Under the pieces are notes generated by a model. That model was not told the DNA's origin. It saw only the letters and a program-made list of their open reading frames with translations, and searched no databases. Shown here piece by piece: positions 1 to 14,700 of a stretch of DNA of 64,000 bases (the stretch's first letter is position 1; each line of letters opens with the position of its first letter). The stretch comes from Paralichthys olivaceus (taxonomy: Eukaryota > Chordata > Actinopteri > Pleuronectiformes > Paralichthyidae). The DNA is taken from NCBI RefSeq assembly GCF_024713975.1, contig NC_091114.1, forward strand, positions 11,070,001-11,134,000. Reading direction: 5' to 3'. Made by a program: the position numbers and the translations under genes.

Positions 1-132
1 CCCCAACAACAACTGCATCTGCAGCAATGTCAACTACAACTGCAGAAACAACAACTACAACACCAACCCCAACAACAACTGCATCTGCAGCAATGTCAAC
101 TACAACTGCAGAAACAACAACTACAACCCCAA
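1..132 (+). repeat. 66-bp coding tandem repeat of the PTS linker (two copies)
   Basis: The same 66-base text, from CCCCAACAACAACTGCATCT onward, begins at 1 and again at 67. It is a multiple of three, so each copy adds 22 Thr/Ala/Ser/Pro residues, ideal O-glycosylation substrate. The array probably continues left of the window edge. Confidence 0.85.
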
Positions 133-3100
133 CAACAACTGCAGACACTGCAGCTGAAACTGATGCACCTTTAACTGATGCACCTATAACTGTCAGTCCT
201 ACTTATACTGTCTCAGTGGGCTTATCTGATGAGACATTTTCTGAAGAACTCAAAGACCGAAGCAGCGGTCGATTCAAAAATCTTGAACAAAAACTTGTTG
301 GGCCAGTGAGTAAACATTCATATCCTCTACATCATTCATTAACTGTGTCAGTGTTGCCCATGAATGACTTTTTACACTAGAAACCAGTTGAGATGATTCA
401 TTTCCACCAGAATATCAATTTATATTTTTATGATAATAATAGTTCATGAAAATCATTTGAAAGTGTCCCAACGTCTAATTTTTGCTTATTTCATTGCAGT
501 GCAACACAATAAACGAGAGAAAATTTGGTGTCATTTTCGACCGTTGCCGTGTGAAACAGTTCAGGTAAAAACATATTTCTTACTTTACTAATATTGTTGA
601 AGCTCAGGGTTGGTGATTCACCACGTTGATAGTTTCATGTACAAATTCCATGTTTGGAATAATCTTCAGTCATCTAATATTATTATTAATATTTGTCTCA
701 TTTGGTTTCATGACGTAGAAGAAACGCAGCAACACGAGCAGAAGGAACTACTGCAGAAATGGAAGTTCTGTTCCATAATAATGTGACCACTTCAGAACTC
801 CCACAGAATGAAGTTGTTGCTGAAACCTTTAAATTAGCTGCAAATAACAACACCTTCAACGTGACGATAGATTCTGCGTCAATCCAAGTAATAGGTAAGT
901 AAATACAACATTTGTCTCACTTAACTCAACTGTCTTTTTGTTGCTCCCTCAGCCAAGTTCATCAACTAGTTAATACAACTGCACTCGTGTGAGCGTCCAT
1001 CTGTCCAATGATCTTTAAATGAGCTGTGGTTATCTGCAGTGTTGGTGCATTGATACTAAATTAGCACAAAAAACCTGGTCTGAAGTTAATCGTGCAGTAT
1101 GTTCCTGTTATTTCATGGGGCCTTATCAAGATAGTAATATGCACCCACATGGTGCACAGGGCATGTACACAGTACTCAGGCAGATGGTTTGCTCATGTAC
1201 TTTACCTGTGAGCTCCAGCAGATCTGTTTCAAATATTCTTCTGTTGTTAAACTACTGACAGAGGATTTGGAAACAACACTGATGCACCTGCACCATGTGC
1301 TTCAGACCAAGCGTTAAGATTGTTAAGATGGAGCCACTCATGAGCAATGCTCTCATTGGTCCTCAATACATGTGAAATCGGTGTTGCTCAAAAACTCTCA
1401 CCAGAAGCAGTCACTAGCTCTCTGAAATGTAGGTCAAAGTCGCTAGATTGCGTAATGACGTCACGTTACATAGATACGTCTAATTTGCATACATCGCGTT
1501 ATCGACCGGCATCCCAATCTCTTGCAGGTTTGTTATTTTCTTTGGTCGTTGATTACTTTTTTTGGGTGGAGAAAACGGGTGGTCTTTATTTTTTTTTCAT
1601 TGAACCGCAACTGATTGACCCTTTTGTGTGAAAGAGCTCTTCTTAGCTGACCAACATGAACTTGTGACGCGTTCCCGTAGAGATGTTTGACTTCGGGGCA
1701 CTCTGTTCGCATCACAAATCAATGAACGTGATTTATCCTTTGCTCAGCGATGAAAATGGAGATTGCTAACAAACAGAAAGTCGCCAGATTTGTCGCTGGA
1801 AAAGATTTTTGGTCTCTAGGGAAGTTGACTAGTTGCTACTTCTAGTGACAAAGCCCCTAAAATGGGAAAACTGTGTAAAATTCCATGTGCCACTGATGCT
1901 CGTGTTAAATGAGTCACATTCAAAATTGTGTTTTTATACAAGAAAATTAGGTAAAATAAAGATGTATTAGGACAACTTAAAGATTTTTAGTTCTGTACAG
2001 TTGAAACCAACCTATCAACAGTGCCTATGTGTGTGTGGCAATATTCAATATTGTCTGTGCTTCCTTTGATCCATCTAAAATGCTTGTTATGTAAAGTATT
2101 TGTTATTAACTCTGACAACAGCAGCAGATTTACATATCGATTTATTAATTTACATTTCAAAAAAATGTGTTGCAGATAGTCCAGTTGCAGAATCAACAGC
2201 TACAACCCCAACAACAACAGCTACAACCCCAACAACAACAGCTACAACCCCAATAACAACAGCTACAACCCCAACAACAACAGCTACAACCCCAACAACA
2301 ACAGCTACAACCCCAACAACAACAGCTACAACCCCAACAACACCTATAACTGTCACTCCTACTTATACTGTCTCAGTGGGCTTACCTGATGAGACATTTT
2401 CTGAAGAACTCAAAAACCGAAGCAGCGGTCAATTCAAAAAACTTGAACAAAAACTTGTTGGGCCAGTGAGTAAACATTCATATCCTCTACATCATTCATT
2501 AACTGTGTCAGTGTTGCCCATGAATGACTTTTTACACTAGAAACCAGTTGAGATGATTCATTTCCACCAGAATATCAATTTATATTTTTATGATAATAAT
2601 AGTTCATGAAAATCATTTGAAAGTGTCCCAATGTCTAATTTCTGCTTATTTCATTGCAGTGCAACACAATAAACGAGAGAAAATTTGGTGTCATTTTCGA
2701 CCGTTGCCGTGTGAAACAGTTCAGGTAAAAACATATTTCTTACTTTACTAATATTGTTGAAGCTCAGGGTTGGTGATTCACCACGTTGATAGTTTCATGT
2801 ACAAATTCCATGTTTGGAATAATCTTCAGTCATCTAATATTATTATTAATATTTGTCTCATTTGGTTTCATGACATAGAAGAAACGCAGCAACACGAGCA
2901 GAAGGAACTACTGCAGAAATGGAAGTTCTGTTCCATAATAATGTGACCACTTCAGAACTCCCACAGAATGAACTTGTTGCTGAAACCTTTAAATTAGCTG
3001 CAAATAACAACACCTTCAACGTGACGATAGATTCTGCGTCAATCCAAGTAATAGGTAAGTAAATACAACATTTGTCTCACTTAACTCAACTGTCTTTTTG

Positions 3101-4561
3101 TTGCTCCCCCAGCCAAGTTCATCAACTAGTTAATACAACTGCACTCGTGTGAGCGTCCATCTGTCCAATGATCTTTAAATGAGCTGTGGTTATCTGCAGT
3201 GTTGGTGCATTGATACTAAATTACCACAAAAAACCTGGTCTGAAGTTAATCGTGCAGTATGTTCCTGTTATTTCATGGGGCCTTATCAAGATAGTAATAT
3301 GCACCCACATGGTGCACAGGGCATGTACACAGTACTCAGGCAGATGGTTTGCTCATGTACTTTGTCTTTGAGCACCAGCAGATCTGTTTAGAAGTGTTAA
3401 GATTGTTAAGATGGAACCACTCATCAGCGTCACTCTCATCAGTTCTCAATACATGTGAAATACCATGTGTTGCTGATGCCTTAAATCATACGAAGTGACA
3501 TCTGATATTTATACTGGTTTTACATTAGTCAATGCATAGATGTGTTGACATAAAAGTAATCGAGATAAAGAATCAATTCATGAAGACACCATTAGATATT
3601 CTCTGTCCTACCTTTTTTGCAAATAAAATGCTTGTTATGTCAATTATTTGTTTAACATTGTCAACATCAACAACAATCGAACTAGATACAATCATTATAT
3701 GTTTTTATTTATATTTTTTAAATGTGTTACAGCAAGTCCAGTTGCAAATGCAACAACAACTGCTCCACCTGCAACTGCTGCCCCAACAACTGCTCCACCT
3801 GCAACTGCTCCACCTGTTGTGACAACAAAGACAGTGGTTTTCAGGTCTCGTCTAGACACATTCACAAGTGACTTGTTGGATTCATCGACTGATGCTTTTA
3901 AAAGCAGAGCTTTAAACATAAAGTCACAGGTAATTTTCTTCTCAACATAAAACCTGTGGGTTCACATTATTATGTATTGTAGTATTATTTTATCAAAGAA
4001 CCAAAAATACATCAATAAAAGTAAGATGAGCATAAAATAAGGGAATAGTTTTCAACTACATTGTGTTTTCTGTTTCTGCAGCTTCAACCTCGGTACCAAA
4101 GCGAATTCCCCTCTTCCTTCACTTCCTTGGAAGTGTTCGAATTCAGGTAATTTGTTAACATATTGTTACATTTTAAAGATGGCAGCCTAAATCTGATATT
4201 TCATCCAACACGTATTTGTTTCTTCTGCAGAAATGGATCAATCTTCAATTTCTTAAAGCTCTTCTTCCGAGGCACATCTATTCCTAACGACATTGCGATT
4301 GCACAAGTTTTGCTAAATGCAGCTTCAGAAGTCAATGGCTTCGACATTGAAGGCACCTCCATCACCGTGGATGGCATAGGTAAGAAATATTGAGGGCTGT
4401 TTGTTTGGAAAACTTCTCACTCTGAAAAATGATTTATCAAAGTAATGTTTGGATTTTTTTGATTTTCATTTACAGCTTCAAGTGGAGTCAGTCAAAAGAT
4501 CAGTCTCGTCACTGCATCCTGTCTGGTGCTGTTGTCATGGCTACTTTCAAGCCAGCAATAG
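1..4561 (+). CDS. Mucin-like protein with three SEA domains and GPI-type tail (5' partial)
   Basis: Likely a cell-surface mucin-like glycoprotein. The 5' end lies outside the window. Exons read by splice phase: 1-305, 500-564, 719-894, 2176-2465, 2660-2724, 2879-3054, 3733-3929, 4082-4146, 4231-4379, 4476-4561. Each SEA unit is spread over three exons and follows a Thr/Pro-rich (PTS) linker; phase 1 junctions join units directly (an ATA-G exon end onto AT or CA). Units 1 and 2 are near-identical; unit 3 is diverged. Only unit 3 has a Gly-Ser followed by hydrophobics (RNGSIFNF) at the usual SEA autoproteolysis site. The last exon gives a small-residue SSG stretch, a spacer and a hydrophobic end (SLVTASCLVLLSWLL) with no cytoplasmic tail, which suggests GPI anchoring. 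The SEA call rests on pattern and exon logic. The exact orthologue is unknown; fish databases usually name such genes mucin-like. Confidence 0.75.
1379..1873. mobile_element. Insertion of about 495 bp in one cassette copy, possibly hAT-like non-autonomous DNA element
   Basis: The right-hand cassette reads straight from TGTGAAAT to ACCATGTG at about 3455-3470. The left copy has about 500 extra bases at this point, flanked by TGTGAAAT (1371-1378) and TGTAAAAT (1874-1881), an imperfect 8-base candidate target duplication. It has no coding potential, and the ends (CGGTG and, on the other strand, CAGTT) are only weakly alike. The insertion itself is clear; the hAT assignment is a guess from duplication length. 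Confidence 0.5.
2199..2345 (+). repeat. 21-bp coding minisatellite encoding a heptad (ATTPTTT)
   Basis: About seven copies of GCTACAACCCCAACAACAACA. One copy carries ATAACA instead of ACAACA, giving Pro-Ile-Thr. The array is in frame and forms the PTS linker before the second SEA unit. Its period (21) and sequence differ from the 66-base array before unit 1, so the linkers evolved separately although the SEA exons stayed almost identical. Confidence 0.88.
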
Positions 4562-5180
4562 CATCTGTGCTGATTTCCTTCTAGATTCCAATGAGAACAT
4601 GAACTAGATTTTTTTTCGTGTATTGCTATATTTAACTTTGTTATGTATTGATGTTGTCTTATCTAGACCTTTCTATAATCTCCAAATTGTCATTTAAAAT
4701 GAATGTTTAAGTTTGTATCTTTAAAAAAATGAAGGAACACATGCATGTCAACTGCATATATTCTGTCAAAGGCCATGGTGCATATCATGAATACTGAGTC
4801 AATACATATGATGCATAGTTGTGTTTTTTGAGAGTTCTTAATATTAGAAGTTAAGAAATTTAAAATGATCAGAATACAAAATGTTTAAATTTTAAATTCA
4901 ACGTGTTTATTGAGTGATGGTTTGTAATGTTGTTGGGTAAGAAGAAATTGGATTATGTGTCAGAGTCATAAGCATTAATGAAAGAATTACTGAGGTTTAC
5001 AGAAAATCAAACCCTGCATTTTCTTTTCTCATTTTCTTTTCTCACTTGGTAATGACACAGCATAAAGCAAGAATGAGTCCTTGCGCCAACAAACCACGGA
5101 TTGTTATGCAGCACCAAACTTTTGCCTTGAACAATCGACAGGGGTGAGAGTGCCATCTCAATTCTTTAAATTCTGCACTA
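4562..5180 (+). other. 3' UTR and AT-rich intergenic sequence
   Basis: This follows the TAG of the mucin-like gene at 4559-4561. The sequence is AT-rich with short T and A runs. I found no convincing AATAAA close to the stop and no further exon, so where the transcript ends is unclear. Confidence 0.5.
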
Positions 5181-5214
5181 GTTGGTTTTATTCCTATATC
5201 TTTTACAAAAAAAC

Positions 5215-5450
5215 CTGCTCAGGGTAATCATACTTCCTCTACAACTCACATTGCCGGTGGTGTACTGCAAGGTTCAATTTTAGGTCCAGTTTTGTTCTCC
5301 ATCTACATGTTTTCACTAGATCATATAATCCATCACCACAATGTATCTTTTGCCTGATGGGCTGATGACACACAGACAGACGTTCCCCTGAGACGTGAGG
5401 ACCCAAAAAGCCTTGCTGCCGCTTTAGATGGTCTCAGTTATAAATGATCG
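5215..5450 (+). mobile_element. L2-type LINE reverse-transcriptase fragment
   Basis: Plus-strand translation gives a degraded reverse-transcriptase core: GGVLQGSILGPVLFSIYM, then a run of aliphatic and His residues, then WADDTQ at the position of the catalytic YADD box. This matches the fish L2/Rex-like ORF2 pattern. It is internally interrupted, lacks both ends and carries no poly-A tail, so it is a dead 5'-truncated scrap between the mucin-like gene and cldnd1. Confidence 0.75.
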
Positions 5451-5859
5451 CTCATAACTCCCATCATATTCATGTAAAAAACTCTGGGGGAGTGATAAAG
5501 TTGGAGCCTGGAAGCTAAACACCAACATGTTGTACTGTTACGATATACAATTGAATGTGAGTTGTCTGAATGAACTGTATTTATTTGTGGTATTATATTT
5601 GTTTGGAGATGTACTCAAGATTAAATGTTACTGACATCATTACTATGATTGTTGTTGTTTTTATTAGTAGTAGTAGTGTTTTATTAATAACAATGGGTAT
5701 TTTTCTCTATCTGTTCCAAGGCCAATCAATTATTTGGCAACTTAATGAATCAATCAACTAACCAATGCAATTAACCATTTCCCTGAACACTTGTTTATGT
5801 TTCACCGGTCGCTCGATGACCTCGATAGACAGACTCGCAAACCGGAAGAGGAAAACACA

Positions 5860-6361
5860 TGGATTAGTGTGTTTACAACTCTCGTTATCCTGCGCGCACC
5901 CGGCATCATCCTGCCACCCAACGCGGACCGAACCTATTTGCATTTGTCCGGCGCTGTTGTCTCGACTCTGCGGACCTCGTTATTGTATTATGATCATATC
6001 ACGGGCTTGTGTTCGATGCTTTGCCGAGGACTAGAGGTTGTTATTGCGGGCTGCAGCTGCTGGGGGGGGGTCTGTCGCAGCGTCGGGCCACCCACCATCC
6101 GCGGAAGTGGGACAGGGGAACAGATGGCGCGTCCAAGCCGGGCTGCAGGGCTGCTGAAGCTGAGGATCAGTCAGTAAAATAACAGCCTGTCTTTGCCTGT
6201 TTTCTATTCGCTGCTTCTTTCGCGAACTTGACGATGAAACAGTGACCTGGGTGAGAGCGGGAAAGCATCGCGGATTCGTCGCTATTCATCGATGCGCGCA
6301 GAGGGCGCGACTCGCTGGCATCGACCTAATCTCTTGTGACGCGCCCCTGGCCCGGTGAACA
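5860..6361 (+). promoter_or_regulatory. cldnd1: CpG-rich promoter and 5' UTR of cldnd1
   Basis: After AT-rich intergenic DNA the base composition changes near 5.87 kb to GC-rich sequence with frequent CpG that runs into the first coding exon. A run of nine G lies near 6062. No TATA box is obvious, which fits a housekeeping CpG-type promoter. The start site is not defined by the sequence. Confidence 0.6.
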
Positions 6362-9889
<3,528 letters not shown>

Positions 9890-11687
9890 ACTGAGAGCTG
9901 TGTGTATTCATACCCCACTCTGACACCCAAGATGCATTTTATATGACAATCTCAGAGAAACGGGATGTGGGTTAATCTGTGCACCTCTGATGGATTAACT
10001 ACAGTAAAGACCCTATCTGCTGCATTAAAAGATTTGATTTTCATCTCTCGGGGAATTGGTTTAAAAAAGGTAAACCAGAAATGTATAGCGCAGCACATGC
10101 TTGGTTAAGAGTAACAAAAGAGAGTAGATAACTACACGTTCATTCAACATATATTGCATTCACATCAGAAAAGAGCTGGATCACAAGATAGCAGCATATC
10201 ATGTCTACTATAGGAAGCCTGTCACTACCAGTTTAAAAACCAGTATGACATCAACAATTTGTAGAATTCAGTTGATTACACACAAATGAAAACATCACTA
10301 AGATTATTTTATATTCAGTTTCTGCCAATAGCTCCCTTTCACCAAAATCTCACACACTGAACCTTTAAATTACATTTAAATTTAAAAGGTTTAAATGTTA
10401 CAAACTTTGGAAAAGCACAGCTCTTTAACAGGCAGGTGTGTCTCAGATGGCTGTCTGTCAACATGCATCCTGTATAAGTCCCTGGCATTAAAAGAAAAAC
10501 ATACTTTGTACTATATACAGTGCGGTACTGCGTTAGTGGTATGTGGTATGAGAGTGTGACACCTCAACTGTTTCACTGACCTCCACTGGTTGAAATGTGT
10601 TAAGACTTCTGCTCACACCCAGGATGAAAACTGGGTGGGGTGGCATTTCTGATAATGTGCAGATGTCCTGGTCGCACCCAGACTTCTGCATCACTGTGCC
10701 ACGACAAACAATAGAAGATATTTCTTCTTACGTTCCGTAGTACGTCTTTTACCAACCTGGTGAGACACACAGTCTGGGAATGTGAACCTCAATGAGAGAC
10801 TATATTTATACTATTGTTGTATCTATGTTTCAGCTATTATGATTATTTAATTTACTAAGATTTAAGAAGTCCAAAGTCAGTCCTATTAAGATTGACTAGC
10901 GACTTAATTGATTTATTTACTTGTGGAATTGATTAAGGTCACATGGTGTTTTATGAATATTGTTTTCTTTTTGCTATTTTCAAGTATGATTTTAATGTTT
11001 TGACAGATTTTTGTGGCTTTTTGCATGAAAATCCCTCATGTACTCAACAGTAACAGTGCTACTTCCCCTCTTTGTGTTTTGTGTTTATTGAAATTGGTTT
11101 CCACATGTCTTTTGTGAATTTAGTTAGGGAATATTGTTATTTATTTGATTTATATTTGTTCCTTGATATTCACCATTATGGGAAAAAAAACTAAGCTCAG
11201 TAAATCAACAGGATCTAAGGGAAATAGTTCCCTGCGAGGCATTATGAATGTACTTTAAATGCCATATTATGATAAGCTACAATATTCCTTTGCAAATTAT
11301 TTTTGAACATATCTGAATATTGCTGTATTGCTTGGTAGTGAATTTCTATTTTTTCACAATGTAAATGTCCCAAAAATCAATTGTATTTATAGAAACGTTG
11401 TTGTTACCTTTAAAATCAGTTTCCATTGATAAATACAGTAACAGCGCTCATAAGGTTTTATGGGATAAAGCCTGTGAAATGATGCACAATGTGTGTTCTC
11501 GTGTATTCAGCCTTTAAATACAAGATATTCCTAAATCCCTGAATCCACATTAGAGTAAATACTGTATAACAGCTGTATGACTGTGCTTTTGTGAATCTAC
11601 AGTGAATGTGTCGTCCATCCTCCACCTGAATGTTGTTTGTGAGCGTATGCAAAAGTGTTCAAAAGCAACTGCTGTCGTTTCAATAAA
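9890..11687 (+). other. cldnd1: 3' UTR of cldnd1
   Basis: The sequence runs about 1.8 kb from the TAG at 9887-9889 to an AATAAA at 11682-11687. It is AT-rich with no other gene. At 10345-10372 the text TCACACACTGAACCTTTAAA matches the terminal inverted repeat of the small DNA element found whole at 50075-50430, so a remnant of that family probably lies in the UTR. Confidence 0.65.
11682..11687 (+). terminator. cldnd1: Poly(A) signal of cldnd1
   Basis: Canonical AATAAA followed by a T-rich run and, about 45 bases on, a GT-rich stretch (TGTCATTGTGTTGT), the usual downstream element. It lies on the opposite strand just beyond the acy3 signal. Confidence 0.7.
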
Positions 11688-11704
11688 AAGTTTTTTTGTA
11701 AAAA

Positions 11705-11710
11705 TTTATT
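11705..11710 (-). terminator. acy3: Poly(A) signal of acy3
   Basis: TTTATT on the plus strand reads AATAAA on the minus strand, 43 bases after the acy3 stop codon. The acy3 3' UTR would be very short, and its cleavage site falls inside the cldnd1 signal region. Confidence 0.6.
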
Positions 11711-11752
11711 TCACAGTCACATCAGTGTCATTGTGTTGTAAAAAGCCCGTCC

Positions 11753-14700
11753 TCACTCCTCTTCCGACTCAAATCCCTGTTGGTTAGTTTTCTGCTCCGC
11801 CTCGGTCTGCACCCGGATGGCGGGGATCATCACGTGCCTCTTTCTCGCCAGGGAGAGAGCGATGCCCTTCTCGTAATAAGCACATTCGTTGACAAAGAAA
11901 GGAAAAAGAGGTTCGATGCCTTTGTATCTCAGTGTTTCACCTGAGAAAGTCTGGAACAGTGCATCTTCAGGGTGGAGCAGGCAGAAGTCTCGGTCCTGTG
12001 TGGGAGGGCAAATACTTAGATTTATGAGCTAATGTTGCTGTCAGCTGAGAATCCTGCACTTCTATGTGTGAGGGTTTTCAGCTGTTCAACAGCCGACAGT
12101 GGTTCCCAAGAGGCTTTGTGCTGTGGTTTTAGGAGCAGAGGTCACAAAAGTTGCTAAAAAGTTTTAAAAGGACTTTAGTTCAATAGTTTGGAGTTAAAAA
12201 GTGCTCTACAAGTTAAAAAGAGTAAAAACAGGATCAAATTAAACACATAAAAAAACATATCTTTAAGACAGGATAAGGAGTTTGAAAGATGGATCTCCTC
12301 AGGGAGATTGTTTCAAAGAGTGACAAAAAAAGGCCCCATCACCAGTGGACCTCAGGTTACGACCGAGCACAGTGTCAAAAGATCTGAAATGTACTTAGGT
12401 GCAAGTCCAGGGCCTGAAAAGTCAACAATAAAATCTTAAATTCACTTCCTAAATTCACTGGAAGCCAATAAAGCCAATAAAATGAAAGTAATATGCTCTG
12501 TTTAATCACTTTGATGGGGAGTTTGGCTGCTGCGTCTTGGACGAGCTGTTCATTCCAATTCATGATTATAAGTTGTATTGGTTTATTTATGGAAAATAAT
12601 GGTTTATATGTTTGCAACCTTTACTTTAAAAAAGGCAGAGACTGACCGATCAGACTTAATTTCACAAGGACCGTCATCTAGATCCTCCCGCGTTTTTTCT
12701 GTTGCTCTTCCAGTCCGAAAGAGGATTCTTCTGTAACCAGCTATTTTAGGTCGATATGTCGGTAAGGGCTGCAACATCCTCCTTGAATTACCATGAGTCA
12801 CAGAAGCAATCGCTGCTTAACTGCTTTAATGTTCTTTGATTCTACCACAGATCTCAATCAGCACCTCTGAGACAGTTTCAACAGAGGCAGTTGTAAAAGT
12901 CACAATGCCAATTATTCATAAAGAGGCTGCTTGTCATGCTAGTCATCAACAATGCCAGCACGTCATTGTCAGGAACTTTACTGAACAACTGTACAACTCA
13001 ATCCACCTGTTTCTATTTCTGTCATCTACGTGCACACACCTTGACACGTTTATTTATTCGTTTTTTTCCACTTCGTACCTGCACCGTCATCAGTACATTT
13101 CAACTTGAGACAACAGAAGACACACAAAACACTTTATTTGTCTGTGTCTTCTGCATCATTTTCAGTTCAAATTTCCTCAATGTTCTGTAAAGAAAAGCTC
13201 AGTTTAAATCCCAGTAAACAGTTGTTTCCTGCTGTGCACTGAATCAAAGACTCAAGACTACACTCAGAGTCATTTGATTCATTGCATGTTCGATGCCATC
13301 ACTGTGTTTTGTTCCCTCCGCCAAGCAGGCTGTGTTATCACCCTGGTCAGTTTGCAGGAAAGATTATAAACTACCAAACAGATTACAGCAACACTTGGTG
13401 GAAGGATGTGGTATGGGTCAGAATAGAATACATTATACTTTGGTTTCGATCCAGGAGGGTTTTTTTTCCCACTTCCTTTAAATAATTCATGGATCTTGAT
13501 GAAAGTACTCAGGCACATTAAGGGAACTGATATCTATGAGTGTGCAGCTTGACTGAATGTAAGGGGACTGGTTGCCTATGCTCTCAACTGACTGCCATTC
13601 CGGTCTTCACTGTTTTTAATATTATATCTTATTTGTTATATATTATTACATTAATCTCATGAAATTCTTCATAAAGGCCCGACCTGCGTGGTAGGAGTTC
13701 GAGTTTCTGGTTAAACAAATTCCTGCAAGTCAACACAGTAATTTATCGGCTATAAATAGGAGAAGATTCCACACTTTACGTCATAATTGCTCTTTGGTAT
13801 GAAGACGTCTTAGAGAAAGACACCTCCCCTTGTTGTTGCAACAAATTCTGTGAATACTAAGGGGAGGTCAAACAAGGAATACAATTCAACCCTGTGTTGT
13901 TCACAGCACCTTCTAAAAAAAACAAACTTTTCCTTGCAACAAAAGCCCCTTTTGTGTCCACGCTGTAATATAATTAAGGTATTACTTATCCACTCCCTTG
14001 TTAATTCAAACTTACACAATTAGGTGAAGTGGCTTTCAAATCTGACAAAGGCCCGTCTGTTTAAAAATCCTGCAGCTACAAAAGACTGTACCTGGAGTTG
14101 TGGATGAATGGCGGCTGTGATGTCGTGAGTCTGGCTGTCTCTTGGGTAGTCGATGTGTTTAACCATGGTGAACACGTCCACAAATCCTCCCTCAAAAATA
14201 GTACCTGAGAATAAAAGCAAAACAAGCCGATGATGTAGTCCAACAAGGGTTTAAAAGATGTGCAAAGTTTGCATTTGAAGTGAGATAACTCCATTGGTAA
14301 CCTGTGTTTAAATGTACCTGAGTTGAAGGAGCGAACCCAATCGAGCATGTGCTGCACGCCATCTTTCATCGCCGTGTAGATGTTTGACCTCACCACGCCG
14401 TGGGGCTGAGGGCCGATCTCCATCGCTACAGAAAGTTTTAGACGGCAGACATCACAAATCATGGAGCTTCTCTGTGCTTCCAACAATCAGTTTGTAGTAA
14501 AAATGAAAATCTTACCAAAGCCGTGTTTTCCCACTGAATCGAGGGAATAGGATTCTTTTCTGGAGAGGTCGAAGTGGATGAACCTCATCGGTACATCTGG
14601 CATGTGCCTCTGAAAAAGACAAGTCAGACTTTTGATGTGACTGACTCTGGAAAGTTTCTCAAATATGCAGAGGAAATGGATTTGACTATTGGTCTGTGGC

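Larger units (their letters stand above)
181..3461 (+). repeat. Recent tandem duplication of an SEA-domain cassette (offset 2160 bp)
   Basis: Bases 181-1200 match 2341-3360 at a constant offset of 2160 with about a dozen single-base differences and no indel, across three exons and their introns. Homology continues patchily to 1377/3461, broken by about 80 extra bases near 1230-1312 in the left copy and by an inserted element at 1379-1873. Short blocks further downstream (for example AAAATGCTTGTTATGT at about 2078 and 3627, and the run before each PTS exon) point to older duplication of the same cassette. Confidence 0.9.

Noticed and set aside
1-2345. CRISPR-like regularly spaced repeats
   Set aside because: The repeats are directly adjoining coding minisatellites without unique spacers, in a vertebrate nuclear genome.
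2150-2356. Minus-strand Val/Gly-rich open frame opposite the 21-bp repeats
   Set aside because: It is the mirror of the Thr-rich coding minisatellite; the plus strand has splice-consistent SEA coding context.
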